A stretch of DNA of 64,000 nucleotides from Telluria mixta. Its GTDB lineage: Bacteria > Pseudomonadota > Gammaproteobacteria > Burkholderiales > Burkholderiaceae_D. Below, piece after piece: positions 38,827-48,492 of the stretch (positions are counted from its first letter, which is position 1; every line of letters begins with the position of its first letter). The notes under the pieces are model-generated. The model saw nothing but the letters and a program-made list of their open reading frames with translations, had not been told where the DNA came from and did no database searches. Position numbers and translations under genes: made by a program. The stretch is taken from NCBI RefSeq assembly GCF_029223865.1, contig NZ_CP119520.1, positions 2,604,001-2,668,000 of the forward strand, given 5' to 3'.

Positions 38827-39062
38827 GGCACGTCTCCTGATGATGAGTTCAGGTAAATGTTAATTGATGTTTGGAAATAATTTGTGAGAATTCGGACGCG
38901 TACGTACGATCTGGCGCGTTTTCCCAACACTTACTTTGATGCCTGTTTTGTTCAATATTTGGTCGATAAAGGATTGTTTAGCAGGACGATATTTTTAGTG
39001 ATTTTTCTGTCTATTTCTCTCATTACAATGGTCGGATTGCCTTTTGACAAAGGATGTACAGC
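38827..39062. other. AT-rich divergent intergenic region
   Basis: A 236-base gap between the chemoreceptor gene and the DUF4214 gene, clearly more AT-rich than its surroundings, especially 38930-39030. It must hold both promoters, but I see no convincing -35/-10 or sigma-54 element. A 60-codon frame here lacks a ribosome site and is not called. Confidence 0.5.
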
Positions 39063-40532
39063 ATGACCACTATCACCATGAAGTTTTCGCAAGCCGTGAT
39101 CGATCAGGATCACGCGCTGGAATTGCAGGACCATGCGTTCACGAACTCCTTCGCCGGCCTGTTCGGCAACATCGAAAAATACGAACAAGAGCTGAACCTG
39201 GGGGAGCCCGTCAGCTCGACGCTGAGCGGTTCCACACTGACCGTCCGCTATACGAGCGGCGCCACGGAGACGTACAAGAACGTGGTACTCGACAATCCTG
39301 GCGGCGCCAGCGGCCATGGCAGTGCCAACGATTACGAACTTCTTCAAAGTGGCGTTGCCGGGGTGTACGGCACGGGCAAGATCAATTTCGACTACAAGGT
39401 CGAGGGCGCCAACACCTGGCTGCTGGTGTCGACGCAAGGGGATGTATTCGACACCCTGGGCGTCGCCACCGACCTGAAGGCCGGCAGCTCCGGCTATGAC
39501 CCGGTGTTCGGCAACTTCGGCGTCGGACTCAAGGGGAACCTGAACTTCACGCCGCAAGGCGACATGATCGGCTCCATCGGCAGCATGACGCTGTACGCGG
39601 AAAAATTCCTGGACTCGACTAGGATAGATGGCAATTTTTATATCGACAGTTCCCGTCCGGACCCGGTCGGCGGCGTGATGACCGGCTACAAGGAGCTGTA
39701 CCGGGACGGCAGCGTGCTGCAGATCAGCGGTTTCTCGACCACGTTGAACGCGCAGCAGAACCTGGATGACGCGTGGTCCGACGGCCGTTATTTCAACGGT
39801 GACGACGTCCTCTCCGTGGACCTGCCGGCGCACGTGTACGCGCCCTTCATGCTGCAGGCCGGCGCCGGCAACGACCGCGTCAGCCTCAACGGCGGTGGCG
39901 GACAACTGGGCGTGATGGCCGGCGACGGCAACGACCAGGTCACGCTGTTCGGCGGCGCGCATACCGTCGATGGCGGCGGCGGCATCGACACGGTTCGGCT
40001 GTCCGTTGCGCGCGCCGATGCGACCGTCCAGCGGATCGGCACGTCGGGCAGCTCATACACCGTGACCGACAAGGCGGGCACGGTCGACCAGCTGTCGGGC
40101 GTCGAACGCATCGCCTTCAGCGACGCGACCATCGCGCTGGACATCGACGGCACCGCCGGCCAGGCTTACCGCATCTACCAGGCCGCGTTCAACCGCACGC
40201 CCGACAAGGCCGGCCTCGGTTACTGGATCAACGCGATGGACCGCGGCGCAAGTTTTACCAGTGTGGCCAAGGGTTTCCTCGATTCGGACGAATACCACAA
40301 GGCGTACGACGGCGTGGCGTCGAACCGCGCACTGGTCACCAAATACTACGAGAACATCCTGCACCGCACGCCGGACGCGGGCGGCCTGGATTTCTGGGCC
40401 GGTGTACTCGACAGCAAGGCGGCCGGTACCGCGGACGTGCTGGCTTCCATCAGCGACAGTGCCGAGAACAAGGCCGGCCTGATCGGCGTGATCGGCAACG
40501 GGTTCGAGTACACGCCTTACGGGCAGGGCTGA
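39063..40532 (+). CDS. RTX-like protein with C-terminal DUF4214 domain
   Basis: A 489-residue protein without a signal peptide. Residues about 1-230 are of unknown fold. About 255-310 contains glycine/aspartate calcium-binding repeats ([40 protein letters not shown]). About 370-480 is DUF4214, with the hallmark [27 protein letters not shown], and a second half [18 protein letters not shown]. Such proteins are typically exported by type I systems or linked to surface glycan/adhesion; that role is inference. I chose the ATG at 39063 because an aaagga site lies about nine bases upstream; the ATG at 39054 is too close to it. It overlaps the convergent pqqE by 16 bases. Confidence 0.85.
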   Translation: MTTITMKFSQAVIDQDHALELQDHAFTNSFAGLFGNIEKYEQELNLGEPVSSTLSGSTLTVRYTSGATETYKNVVLDNPGGASGHGSANDYELLQSGVAGVYGTGKINFDYKVEGANTWLLVSTQGDVFDTLGVATDLKAGSSGYDPVFGNFGVGLKGNLNFTPQGDMIGSIGSMTLYAEKFLDSTRIDGNFYIDSSRPDPVGGVMTGYKELYRDGSVLQISGFSTTLNAQQNLDDAWSDGRYFNGDDVLSVDLPAHVYAPFMLQAGAGNDRVSLNGGGGQLGVMAGDGNDQVTLFGGAHTVDGGGGIDTVRLSVARADATVQRIGTSGSSYTVTDKAGTVDQLSGVERIAFSDATIALDIDGTAGQAYRIYQAAFNRTPDKAGLGYWINAMDRGASFTSVAKGFLDSDEYHKAYDGVASNRALVTKYYENILHRTPDAGGLDFWAGVLDSKAAGTADVLASISDSAENKAGLIGVIGNGFEYTPYGQG

Positions 40533-41668
40533 GGTACCTTGCGCGAATTGACGTCGGACCGGAACACGATCGGTTGCGCGGGCCGCCACACGGCATCCTG
40601 CTGTGCGCGCTGCGCATGCATCACGATCGTCTGCACGTCGCCATGCCGTGCCGACTTCGCGCATACGGGGTCCGCGTTCGCGGCATCGCCCGTCAGCGCA
40701 TGGGCCTGGCAGCGGCAGCCGCCGAAGTCCTTCCCTTTGTCGTCGCACGTGCGGCACGGATCCTTCATCCAGGCATCACCGCGGTAGCGGTTGAATGCGT
40801 CGCTGTCGTACCAGATGTCCTTCACGCTTGTGGTGCGGACATTCGGGAAATCGATGCCCGGCAACGTGCGGGCCGCGTGACAGGGCAGGGCGGTGCCGTC
40901 CGGCGCGATGCCGAGGAACACGCCGCCCCAACCGTTCATGCAGGCCTTGGGGCGCGCCTCGAAATAGTCGGGCACGACGAACAGGATGCGCATCCGGTTG
41001 CCGATCCGCGCGCGGCACGCATTCACGACGCTTTCCGCACGCTCGACCTGCTCCCGCGTCGGCATCAACTGGTCGCGGTTGACGAGCGCCCAGCCGTAAT
41101 ACTGCGTGTTGGCCAGTTCCAGGTACTCGACACCCATCTCGACGGCCATGGCTATGATCTTTTCCACATGGTCGAGATTGAAGCGGTGCAGCACGACATT
41201 CAGCACCATCGGATAGTCGTACTGCTTGATGAGCCGGGCGACACGCGCCTTCAGGTCGAACGTTTTCGTGCTCGACAGGAAATCGTTCAGCTCGCGCGTC
41301 GAATCCTGGAACGACAGCTGGATGTGGTCCAGGCCCAGTTCCTTCATGCGCGCGAGACGCGATTCGGTCAGGCCAATGCCGGACGTGATCAAATTCGTAT
41401 AAAACCCCAGCCGGCGGCCTTCGCCGACCAGCTCTTCGAGATCGTCCCGCAGCAGCGGCTCGCCGCCCGAGAAGCCGAGCTGTGCGGCGCCGAGCTGGCG
41501 CGCCTGGCGCATCACGTCGAACCATTGCTCGGTCGTCAGTTCGGTGCGGTCGTTGGCGTAATCGACCGGGTTGTAGCAGAACGGGCAGTGCAGCGGGCAG
41601 CGGTAGGTCAGCTCGGCCAGCAGCCAGAGCGGCGGCGCGATGGCCGCGCGGAAGGTCGGGGCGTTCAT
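40517..41668 (-). CDS. pqqE: PqqA peptide cyclase (radical SAM)
   Basis: A 383-residue radical SAM enzyme that, with chaperone PqqD, links Glu and Tyr of the PqqA peptide in PQQ synthesis. The [4Fe-4S]-SAM motif is C24-x3-C28-x2-C31 ([14 protein letters not shown]). [10 protein letters not shown] follows near residue 60, and the SPASM domain has [14 protein letters not shown] and [16 protein letters not shown] for auxiliary clusters. I chose the ATG at 41668, since the upstream extension to 41797 overlaps pqqD in another frame. It is the last gene of pqqABCDE, seven bases after pqqD. Confidence 0.95.
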   Translation of the reverse strand: MNAPTFRAAIAPPLWLLAELTYRCPLHCPFCYNPVDYANDRTELTTEQWFDVMRQARQLGAAQLGFSGGEPLLRDDLEELVGEGRRLGFYTNLITSGIGLTESRLARMKELGLDHIQLSFQDSTRELNDFLSSTKTFDLKARVARLIKQYDYPMVLNVVLHRFNLDHVEKIIAMAVEMGVEYLELANTQYYGWALVNRDQLMPTREQVERAESVVNACRARIGNRMRILFVVPDYFEARPKACMNGWGGVFLGIAPDGTALPCHAARTLPGIDFPNVRTTSVKDIWYDSDAFNRYRGDAWMKDPCRTCDDKGKDFGGCRCQAHALTGDAANADPVCAKSARHGDVQTIVMHAQRAQQDAVWRPAQPIVFRSDVNSRKVPQPCP

Positions 41669-41675
41669 GGCGCGC

Positions 41676-41939
41676 TCACACGATCCAGCCGCGTTCGCTG
41701 GCGACGCGCAGGAAGTCGTCGACGTCGTCACGCAGGCCGCCGCAGTTGAACGCCTGTTCGAGTTCGCCGACGATCGCCGGCACGGTACGGGCGCCATCGC
41801 AGCGTTTCAGGATCTCGGCCGCGCTCTGGCTCAACTTCACCATCCCTTCCGGATACAGGAGCACGTAGTTGCCTTGGGCCTCTTCCCACTGCATGCGGAA
41901 CAGGCGCGACAGGGCGGGTTGGTCGGGAACGGTGTACAT
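41676..41939 (-). CDS. pqqD: PQQ biosynthesis peptide chaperone
   Basis: An 87-residue protein that binds the PqqA peptide and presents it to PqqE. Conserved features are the N-terminal [19 protein letters not shown] and the helix [17 protein letters not shown] segment (here [18 protein letters not shown]). It is followed by pqqE after seven bases and preceded by pqqC with a ten-base gap. PqqD and PqqE are separate proteins here, not a fusion. Confidence 0.93.
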   Translation of the reverse strand: MYTVPDQPALSRLFRMQWEEAQGNYVLLYPEGMVKLSQSAAEILKRCDGARTVPAIVGELEQAFNCGGLRDDVDDFLRVASERGWIV

Positions 41940-41949
41940 GGAATCCTCC

Positions 41950-42639
41950 TCAGGGATAAGCCTTCTCGATCGCGTCGAGCATGGTCCACAGGATGTCGAG
42001 CTTGAACTGCAGGATCTCGAGCGCGCGCTCCTGCTGGGCGCGGGTGGTGAAATGGCCGAGCGTCACTTCGAGCCCGTGTTCGACGTCGCGCTCCGCCAGC
42101 GAGATGCGGCTGCGGAAATATTGCAAGCCGTCGGGATCGATCCACGCGTAATGCGTCGGCCAGTTGGCCAGCCGGTCCTTGTGGATCTTCGGCGCGAACA
42201 TCTCCGTCAGCGACGAGCAGACGGCTTCCTGCCACGGCGCCTGGCGCGCAAAATTGACGTACGCATCGACGGCGAAGCGCACGCCCGGCACGACGTGCCG
42301 CTGCGACCACAGCGCCTCGCGCGTGAGCCCGACGGCTTCGCCGAGCCGCACCCACGCCTCGATGCCGCCCTCGTTCTCTCCCCAGCCGTCATGGTCGAGG
42401 ATGCGCCGCACCCACCGGCGCCGCGTGGCGCGGTCCGGGCAATTGGCGATGATGGCGCCATCCTTTTGCGGGATATTGACCTGGTAATAGAACCGGTTGG
42501 CGACCCACCCGCGGATCTGGTCCGGGCCCAGCAGGCCGTCATTCATTTTGACGTTGAACGGATGGTAGATGTGATAGCCGGCGCCTCGTGCGCGCAGTTG
42601 CGCCTCGAATTCGTCGCGGCTCCATGCGTCGATGCTCAT
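41950..42639 (-). CDS. pqqC: pyrroloquinoline-quinone synthase
   Basis: A 229-residue helical oxidase that carries out the final ring closure and oxidation to PQQ without a metal. Conserved segments are [34 protein letters not shown] near residue 45, [15 protein letters not shown], and [11 protein letters not shown]. The ATG at 42639 overlaps the pqqB stop (ATGA). Confidence 0.95.
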   Translation of the reverse strand: MSIDAWSRDEFEAQLRARGAGYHIYHPFNVKMNDGLLGPDQIRGWVANRFYYQVNIPQKDGAIIANCPDRATRRRWVRRILDHDGWGENEGGIEAWVRLGEAVGLTREALWSQRHVVPGVRFAVDAYVNFARQAPWQEAVCSSLTEMFAPKIHKDRLANWPTHYAWIDPDGLQYFRSRISLAERDVEHGLEVTLGHFTTRAQQERALEILQFKLDILWTMLDAIEKAYP

Positions 42640-43544
42640 AGCGTGATCTCCATGCCGTCGAACGCGACCTCGATGCCGTGGTGTGCGAGCAGGGCGCGCT
42701 CGTCCGAGTCTTCGTCCAGGATCGGATTCGTGTTGTTGATGTGGATGAGCACCTTGCGCCGCGCCTTGACGCCGTCGAGCACGGCGATCATGCCGTCGTC
42801 GCCCGATTGCGGCAGGTGGCCCATGTCGGCCGCCGTTTTTTTGGAAAACCCCAGCGCGATCATTTCGTCCGCACGCCAGAACGTGCCGTCGACGAGCACG
42901 CAATCCGCTTTCTGCAGCGCGGCGTCCACGTGCGGATCGATCGCGCCGAGTCCGGGCGCGTAGAACACGGTTTTTCCCGTTTGCGTATCCTCGATCAGCA
43001 GGCCGATGTTGTCGCCCGGGTGCGGATCGTTGCGGTGGTCGGAATACGGCGGTGCCTTGCTGTTCAGCGCCAGCGGCGTGAAGCGGATGCCGTCGATGCC
43101 GGGCACGTGCATGCCGCCTTCGATCGGCAGCTCATGCCAGCGCACGCCGCAATAGTGCGACAGCACGGGCACGAGCGGCAGACCCTGGTTGAGTTCGCGC
43201 CAGACCTGTGCGGTGCAATAGAGAGGTAGCTCTTTCCCCTCGCGCAGCATCAGGAGGCCTGTGACATGGTCGATCTGCGCATCCATCAGCATGACGGCGG
43301 CGATACCGGAATCGCGCCGGGCGCGCGCCGGCTGCAGGGCCGGTGTCGCGCGGATCTGCGCGAGGATGTCCGGCGACGCGTTGATCAGGACCCAGTCGGT
43401 CCCGTTGCCGGACACGGCGATCGACGATTGCGTGCGCGCCGTTGCGCGGATGGTGCCGTTGCGCAGTCCGGCGCAATTGCGGCAATTGCAGTTCCACTGC
43501 GGGAAACCGCCTCCGGCCGCGGAGCCTAATACGACGATGTTCAT
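42636..43544 (-). CDS. pqqB: PqqB, metallo-beta-lactamase-fold PQQ biosynthesis protein
   Basis: A 302-residue protein of the metallo-hydrolase fold, proposed to hydroxylate the PQQ precursor. The family start [20 protein letters not shown] and the metal-site region [13 protein letters not shown] are present. VDGTFW and HINNTNPIL follow near residues 220 and 270. It is second in pqqABCDE, 46 bases after pqqA with a hairpin in the gap, and coupled to pqqC. Confidence 0.95.
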   Translation of the reverse strand: MNIVVLGSAAGGGFPQWNCNCRNCAGLRNGTIRATARTQSSIAVSGNGTDWVLINASPDILAQIRATPALQPARARRDSGIAAVMLMDAQIDHVTGLLMLREGKELPLYCTAQVWRELNQGLPLVPVLSHYCGVRWHELPIEGGMHVPGIDGIRFTPLALNSKAPPYSDHRNDPHPGDNIGLLIEDTQTGKTVFYAPGLGAIDPHVDAALQKADCVLVDGTFWRADEMIALGFSKKTAADMGHLPQSGDDGMIAVLDGVKARRKVLIHINNTNPILDEDSDERALLAHHGIEVAFDGMEITL

Positions 43545-43559
43545 GACGGGATCCGGTAA

Positions 43560-43580
43560 GCCCGCGGCAGCGCCGCGGGC
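43560..43580 (-). other. GC-rich hairpin between pqqA and pqqB
   Basis: A perfect nine-base stem GCCCGCGGC / GCCGCGGGC with a three-base loop begins 10 bases after the pqqA stop. There is no T-run, so it is more likely a processing, stabilising or attenuating structure than a full terminator. It could set pqqA expression above that of the enzymes. Confidence 0.5.
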
Positions 43581-43590
43581 GGGTGCTGTG

Positions 43591-43665
43591 TCAGCGATTC
43601 GCGATGTACATCGTGATTTCGAAACCGAAACGCCAGTCGATGAATTCAGGTTTGGTCCAGGCCAT
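43591..43665 (-). CDS. pqqA: PQQ precursor peptide PqqA
   Basis: A 24-residue ribosomal peptide (starts MAWTKPEF, ends TMYIANR) that supplies the backbone of PQQ. The two residues that become the cofactor, Glu16 and Tyr20, are present in the conserved spacing E-x3-Y. The ribosome site on the minus strand is a clear aaggaga. It heads the complete pqqABCDE operon. No PQQ-dependent dehydrogenase is encoded in the window, so the user of the cofactor lies elsewhere. Confidence 0.95.
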   Translation of the reverse strand: MAWTKPEFIDWRFGFEITMYIANR

Positions 43666-43864
43666 GGTTGTCTCCTTGATCGTTGGATGGGTTATGAATG
43701 CGCGACGCGCAGTCAAGGAGGAATTCGCAATATCCATGCCACATGGTGTGGCGCGGTATCTCAGGGGCGGGGCTGTGTCAAAGATGAACAGTTGTATTGC
43801 ACGACGATACATCTGTGACAGAATTGTCCAGTTTCGATGATCACCTTCATCTCAAGGAGACGAT

Positions 43865-44242
43865 ATGGACGATGGGTACAAGCCGGATGGCTATAACGCG
43901 GTGTCGCCGTACTTGTTGGTGAAAGATGTGCGCGTCATGCTCGATTTCCTCGTGCACGCGTTCGGCGCGACGGAACTGCGGCGCCAGCCCGATGCCGAGG
44001 GCGGGATCCGGCATGCGGAAGTGCGCATCGGCGATTCGGTGGTGATGATGGGATGCCGGCCTGGCGCTGACCTGATCGCCTCGGTACACGTGTATGTCGA
44101 GGATGTCGACAGGGTCTACGCGCGGGCGCTGGACCACGGTGCGACGAGCCTGTCCGAGCCGCGCGACCAGCCGTATGGGGACCGGACGGCGGGGGTGCAG
44201 GATGGGCAGGGGAATTACTGGTGGATCGGGACGCGGTTGTGA
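43865..44242 (+). CDS. VOC (glyoxalase/PhnB-like) family protein
   Basis: A 125-residue protein of the vicinal-oxygen-chelate fold, resembling the PhnB/EhpR branch: SPYLLVKDVRVMLDFLVHAFGA, the middle HAEVRIGDSVVMMG, and the C-terminal DPYGDRTAGVQD-type turn (here QPYGDRTAGVQD) followed by GNYWWIGT. The function cannot be assigned from sequence. It is divergent from pqqA and nearly touches the convergent moaC (two bases between the stops). Confidence 0.8.
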   Translation: MDDGYKPDGYNAVSPYLLVKDVRVMLDFLVHAFGATELRRQPDAEGGIRHAEVRIGDSVVMMGCRPGADLIASVHVYVEDVDRVYARALDHGATSLSEPRDQPYGDRTAGVQDGQGNYWWIGTRL

Positions 44243-44244
44243 GC

Positions 44245-44742
44245 TTACACCTGCGCCGTCCAGTCCCCGCTCTTGCCCCCGTGCTTTTCCAGCACGCGCA
44301 CATTGGTCATGACCATCCCCCGATCCGCCGCCTTGCACATGTCATAAATGGTCAGCAGGCCGACCTGCACGGAAGTGAGCGCCTCCATCTCGACCCCGGT
44401 CTTGCCGTAGGTCTCCACCTGCGCCCGGCAATGCACGCTGTTGTTCGCCTCGTCGATCTCGAAATCGACGGCGACCCGCGTGATGGCCAGCGGATGGCAC
44501 AGGGGGATGAGGTCGCTCGTCCGCTTGGCTGCCATGATGGCCGCGATGCGCGCCACGCCCAGCACGTCGCCCTTCTTGGCCGAGCCTGACGTCACCAGTG
44601 CCAGGGTGGCCGGCTGCATGCGGATGGTGCCGGCGGCGACGGCGATGCGGTGGGTTGCGTCCTTGGCGCCCACGTCGACCATGTGGGCTTGTCCGGTGGC
44701 GTCGAAGTGGGTTAGGGGGCTGTCGGCGGGGGATGTTGTCAT
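44245..44742 (-). CDS. moaC: cyclic pyranopterin monophosphate synthase
   Basis: A 165-residue enzyme of molybdenum cofactor synthesis that forms cPMP from the MoaA product. Conserved features are [12 protein letters not shown] near the N-terminus, the [11 protein letters not shown] block near residue 79, [11 protein letters not shown], and the C-terminal [17 protein letters not shown]. It stands alone; moaA is not nearby. It is divergent from the M48 protease gene. Confidence 0.95.
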   Translation of the reverse strand: MTTSPADSPLTHFDATGQAHMVDVGAKDATHRIAVAAGTIRMQPATLALVTSGSAKKGDVLGVARIAAIMAAKRTSDLIPLCHPLAITRVAVDFEIDEANNSVHCRAQVETYGKTGVEMEALTSVQVGLLTIYDMCKAADRGMVMTNVRVLEKHGGKSGDWTAQV

Positions 44743-44814
44743 GTTGTCGAGGGAGCGAAGTCACAAAATTTGACCCAGCAGTAGTAACGGCCGGGAAGCG
44801 GTTATCATAGCATC

Positions 44815-46437
44815 GTGAAACCTAACCCGATTTCAGCGATGTTGCAGCTTTCACCAAGGTGGCCGTGGCGCCGTGTCGCGGCGGCCGCCGCCGGCCTGGT
44901 CGTGGCCACCGCCGGCGCGCTTGCCGCCCCCACTGTTCCCGTCCTGCGCGGCGGCGCCGATACGACCGGGTTGCCGACGCTCGGCGATACCGCGCGTGCC
45001 GACTTGTCGCCCTTCCTGGAGCGCAAGCTGGGCGAGGAAATCATGAACGATATCCGGCGCGATCCCGATTACCTGGACGACGACGCGATCATCGAGTTCC
45101 TGAACAACTTCGGCGAAAACCTCGTGTCGTTTGCGCCCGGCGCGCGCGGGGAGACGAACGCCGATTTCTTCTTCTTTGCTGTGCGCGATCCGATGATCAA
45201 CGCGTTCGCGCTGCCCGGCGGCTTCATCGGCGTGCACTCGCAGTTGCTGATCTCGGCGCAGAACGAATCGGAACTGGCATCCGTGCTGTCGCACGAGATC
45301 GGCCACGTGCAGCAGCGCCACATCGCGCGCATGATCGGCCAGCAGAAACAGGATGCGCTGCTGCCGCTGGCCGCGCTGCTGCTGGCGGCGCTCGTCGGCA
45401 AGGCGGGCGGCGGGGCCGATGCTGCGATGGGTGTCATGCTGGGCGGACAGGGTCTCGCCATCCAGCGCCAGCTGAATTTCAGCCGCGACGCCGAGCGCGA
45501 GGCCGACCGCGTCGGTTTCCAGACGATGCGCGCGGCCGGCTACGACACGTCGGGCATGGTGGCGTTCTTCAAGCGCCTGCAGAGCACGACGCGCGTCTAT
45601 GGCGAGGCGCCGGCCTGGCTCAGCAGCCACCCGCTGACGGGCGAGCGCATCGCCGACATCCAGGCGCGCATCCGCGACAATCCGAAGCTGATGCACATCC
45701 GGCCGGACAGCATCGAATTCCACATCGTCCGCGCCCGCGCGCGGGTGCTGCAGGACGAAAGCCAGAAGGGCCGCGACGAAGCGAAATCCACGTTCGACAG
45801 CCAGTTGGCCCAGCCGAACACGCAGCAGCAGACGGCCGCGATGTACGGTCTGTCGTTCCTCGCGCTGAGGCAGGGCGACCTGAAGGGGGCGCAGAGCTGG
45901 CTCGACAAGGCGAAGGCATCGACGAAACCGCGCCCGGGCGTGTTTTCGAGCGAACGCAGCGGCACGGACGGCAGCGCCCTGTTCGCCGGCCTCGCCACCG
46001 AGATCAAGCTGGCGCCGGGCCAGCCGCCCGAGGTCGTCCGCCAGGCCGTGCAGGACGCGGAAGCTGCGTACCAGAAATTCCCGCTGTCGCGCATGCTGGC
46101 GCGCCAGTACGCCGACGCGCTGATCGCGGACGGCAAGCTGGACAAGGCGGCCCAGTTCCTGCGCGACCAGGTGCAGCAATACCGCGAAGAGCCCAAGCTC
46201 TACGACCAGCTCGCCAAGGCCTATGCGGCCCAGGGCAGGATCGCGCTGCAGCACATGGCGCTCGCCGAATCGTATGTGCTGACGGGTGCGTTGCCGGCCG
46301 CTGTCGACCAGCTCAATCTCGCGCGCAAGGCGAAGGATGTGTCGTTCTACGACCAGGCCGTGATCGATGCGCGCGAACGCGAACTGAACGAGCGCCAGAA
46401 GGACGAGAAGAAAGAGAAGAAGGACAAGGATCGCTGA
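44815..46437 (+). CDS. periplasmic M48 metalloprotease with TPR repeats (BepA/YfgC-like)
   Basis: A 540-residue protein. A signal sequence (hydrophobic core AAAAAGLVVATAGALAAP) precedes the M48 peptidase domain with the zinc motif HEIGH near residue 160 and the third ligand region READRVGFQTM. C-terminal TPR-like helices (about 300-520) follow, ending in a highly charged Lys/Glu tail. By family knowledge BepA-type enzymes help assemble or degrade outer-membrane proteins such as LptD and BamA. I report the GTG at 44815; an ATG at 44839 would still leave a signal peptide. It ends one base before the convergent gene. Confidence 0.9.
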   Translation: MKPNPISAMLQLSPRWPWRRVAAAAAGLVVATAGALAAPTVPVLRGGADTTGLPTLGDTARADLSPFLERKLGEEIMNDIRRDPDYLDDDAIIEFLNNFGENLVSFAPGARGETNADFFFFAVRDPMINAFALPGGFIGVHSQLLISAQNESELASVLSHEIGHVQQRHIARMIGQQKQDALLPLAALLLAALVGKAGGGADAAMGVMLGGQGLAIQRQLNFSRDAEREADRVGFQTMRAAGYDTSGMVAFFKRLQSTTRVYGEAPAWLSSHPLTGERIADIQARIRDNPKLMHIRPDSIEFHIVRARARVLQDESQKGRDEAKSTFDSQLAQPNTQQQTAAMYGLSFLALRQGDLKGAQSWLDKAKASTKPRPGVFSSERSGTDGSALFAGLATEIKLAPGQPPEVVRQAVQDAEAAYQKFPLSRMLARQYADALIADGKLDKAAQFLRDQVQQYREEPKLYDQLAKAYAAQGRIALQHMALAESYVLTGALPAAVDQLNLARKAKDVSFYDQAVIDARERELNERQKDEKKEKKDKDR

Positions 46438-46438
46438 T

Positions 46439-47026
46439 TCATGGGGTGGGTTGCCGCACGAACCCGAAGCGCGCCGGCACCTCGTCCGCCGTCAACCGTC
46501 CGACGGCGATGCGCCTGTCCTGCCAGCGCAGGGCCAGGTCTCCCGCGCCGCCTTCCAGCCACGCCATCACGTCCTCATCCGCGGCAGGACGGCCATCCAG
46601 CTCGAACGCCTGCAGCAATTGCGCCGCGTCGCGGTCGTCCACTTGCGCCACCGTCTGCCCGGCACGCAGCACGATGCCGCCGGCATCCGTCATGAACGCT
46701 TCCTCCGGCGCGCCCAGCGGCTGCCCCGTGTGCAGCACGAGACCCTGCGCCGGATCCGTGCGCGCGACGAAGGGCGTCGTCTCGAGGTTGATGTACACGC
46801 GCTGCGGACCGTTCTGGAAATACCAGCAGCCACGCTCATCCGATAAATAATTGCGGGCGATGAAGCCGACCAGCGCGGCATTCGTCAGCTTGTCGCCGGG
46901 GGCGCCCGCGCGCTGGGCTGCTTCGTCGCGCATGCGCCAGGTGCCGCGCGCGTCCAGTGCCAGCCAGCCGTAGCAGTACGGCACGTTCGGCCACTTGGCC
47001 ATTGCCTGTTTTACGATGTCGTCCAT
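46439..47026 (-). CDS. conserved hypothetical protein (DUF2946/DUF2944-type, tentative)
   Basis: A 195-residue cytosolic protein. It has the look of a conserved betaproteobacterial family: WPNVPYCYGWLALDARG, FIARNYLSDERGCWYFQNGPQRVYI near residue 55, and a C-terminal WLEGG...RRIAVGRL. I recall similar proteins annotated under a DUF name but cannot be sure of the number. It starts five bases after the YheT-type hydrolase stop, so it is the third gene of a leftward unit with that hydrolase and the zinc-finger protein. Function unknown. Confidence 0.7.
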   Translation of the reverse strand: MDDIVKQAMAKWPNVPYCYGWLALDARGTWRMRDEAAQRAGAPGDKLTNAALVGFIARNYLSDERGCWYFQNGPQRVYINLETTPFVARTDPAQGLVLHTGQPLGAPEEAFMTDAGGIVLRAGQTVAQVDDRDAAQLLQAFELDGRPAADEDVMAWLEGGAGDLALRWQDRRIAVGRLTADEVPARFGFVRQPTP

Positions 47027-47030
47027 GGAG

Positions 47031-48032
47031 TCAAGCTTCGCACAGCCGCGCGGGCGTCGGCGCGCGCATGGCCGTGTCGTCGAAAAATGTCAGGATGCGT
47101 TGCGGCAGCCAGTCGAGCTGGCCTGGGAAGGGGCCGACGGAAAATCCGACGTGACCGCCTGTTGCCGGATATTCCAGCGTCACCGCGGGCGCGGCCGTTC
47201 GCGGCAGGTGGCGGCCGGGCAGGAACGGGTCGTTCTGCGCGTTCAGCACGAGCGTCGGTACGACGATGTCGTGCAGGACGTGGCGGGCGCTGGCGCGGTG
47301 CCAGTAATCGTCCGTGTCGCGGTAGCCGTGCAGCGGGGCGGTGACGACGTTGTCGAAACTGTATAAATCGTGTGCGGCGAGCAGCCGGTCGCGGTCGAAC
47401 AGGCCAGGGAAGCGTTCCAGCTTGGCCAGTGCCTTGGGTTTCAGGGTCTGCAGGAACATGCGCGTGTACAGCCGGTTGAAGCCGGCCGACAGCGCGGCGC
47501 CGCCGGCCGCCAGGTCGAGCGGGGCGGAGACGGCCACGGCGGCGTCGACGATGCCCGCGCCATGGCGCTGTTCGCCGAGCCAGCGCAGCAGCGCATTGCC
47601 GCCCAGCGAGACGCCGGCCACGTAGAACGGGCCGGGATAGCGGGATCGCAGGCGGCGGATGATCCAGTCGAGTTCTTCGGCGTCGCCGGAGTGGTAGAAG
47701 CGGGGCGCGAGGTTCGGCTCGCCCGAGCAGCCGCGGAAATGCGGGATCGCGCCATGCCAGCCGCGCGCCGCAACAAGCGCCATCAGCGACCGCGCGTAAT
47801 GGCTGTCCGACGAACCTTCCAGGCCGTGGAACAGCAGTACGCAGGGAGAAGCAGGAGAAGTGCCGTCGACGAGGTCGACGTCGATGAAATCCTGGCCGCA
47901 GGGTGTGTCCCAGCGCTCGCGCCGGTAGGCGACGGCCGGCTTGCGAATGCAGACGGCGGGATAAATCGTCTGCAGATCACCGCCCGGCAGCCACCACGGA
48001 GCCCGGTAGCCTGCTGCGCCCGCTTGGTTCAC
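47031..48032 (-). CDS. YheT-type alpha/beta hydrolase
   Basis: A 333-residue hydrolase of the YheT/ABHD1-3 family. N-terminal RAPWWLPGGDLQTIYPA is the family hallmark. The nucleophile elbow is GVSLGGNALLRWLGE near residue 145, HGLEGSSDSHYARSLM is the oxyanion region, NAQNDPFLPG carries the acidic residue, and TGGHVGFSVG the histidine. A probable esterase; the substrate is unknown. It sits between the zinc-finger gene (25-base gap) and the conserved hypothetical gene (four-base gap). Confidence 0.9.
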   Translation of the reverse strand: MNQAGAAGYRAPWWLPGGDLQTIYPAVCIRKPAVAYRRERWDTPCGQDFIDVDLVDGTSPASPCVLLFHGLEGSSDSHYARSLMALVAARGWHGAIPHFRGCSGEPNLAPRFYHSGDAEELDWIIRRLRSRYPGPFYVAGVSLGGNALLRWLGEQRHGAGIVDAAVAVSAPLDLAAGGAALSAGFNRLYTRMFLQTLKPKALAKLERFPGLFDRDRLLAAHDLYSFDNVVTAPLHGYRDTDDYWHRASARHVLHDIVVPTLVLNAQNDPFLPGRHLPRTAAPAVTLEYPATGGHVGFSVGPFPGQLDWLPQRILTFFDDTAMRAPTPARLCEA

Positions 48033-48057
48033 GGCAAGCTCCCGGAAAGGAAAGAAA

Positions 48058-48252
48058 TCAGTGATGCGCCAGCACGGTGCCCGGCTTCAGGCGGTACTGG
48101 GTGCCGCAGTACGGGCACTTGGCGTTGCCGTCATGATCGAAGTCCAGGAAGACGCGCGGGTGGGACGACCACAGCGGCATGGCAGGGTTCGGGCAATAGG
48201 CCGGCAGGTCCTTGGCTTCCAGTTCCACGACCGGGATGGTCTTGTCGTTCAT
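48058..48252 (-). CDS. CHCC zinc-finger domain protein
   Basis: A 64-residue protein matching the small zf-CHCC family related to the mitochondrial complex I subunit NDUFS6. The ligand pattern is AYCPNP, then HPRVFLDF, then KCPYCGTQYRL, giving C-H-C-C. Bacterial members are widespread in proteobacteria with unclear roles. First gene of the leftward unit with the YheT-type hydrolase. Confidence 0.85.
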   Translation of the reverse strand: MNDKTIPVVELEAKDLPAYCPNPAMPLWSSHPRVFLDFDHDGNAKCPYCGTQYRLKPGTVLAHH

Positions 48253-48492
48253 TCATTTCTCCGTCAGCTAATAGGCAAGGGAAGCCGTCACATTGAAAAC
48301 ACAGCATTCCCAAAACCACGATTCTAACGGATTCGACCTGATTGCCGGAATGGTCCGGTAGAATAGCAATCTTAATACTGTCGAGTAGAATTTCCTGTAG
48401 AGAAATCTACGCGCATTTTCACAACACCGTTTCATGTTCGAACGCTGCCTGTCCGCCATGCTTGTCGACCGCTTTTGTTGCAGGAACGCGAC

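Noticed and set aside
38884..39066. A 60-codon frame with a hydrophobic stretch before the DUF4214 gene
   Set aside because: It starts at a GTG with no ribosome site, lies in AT-rich promoter DNA and overlaps the DUF4214 start; the hydrophobic residues follow from T-rich sequence.
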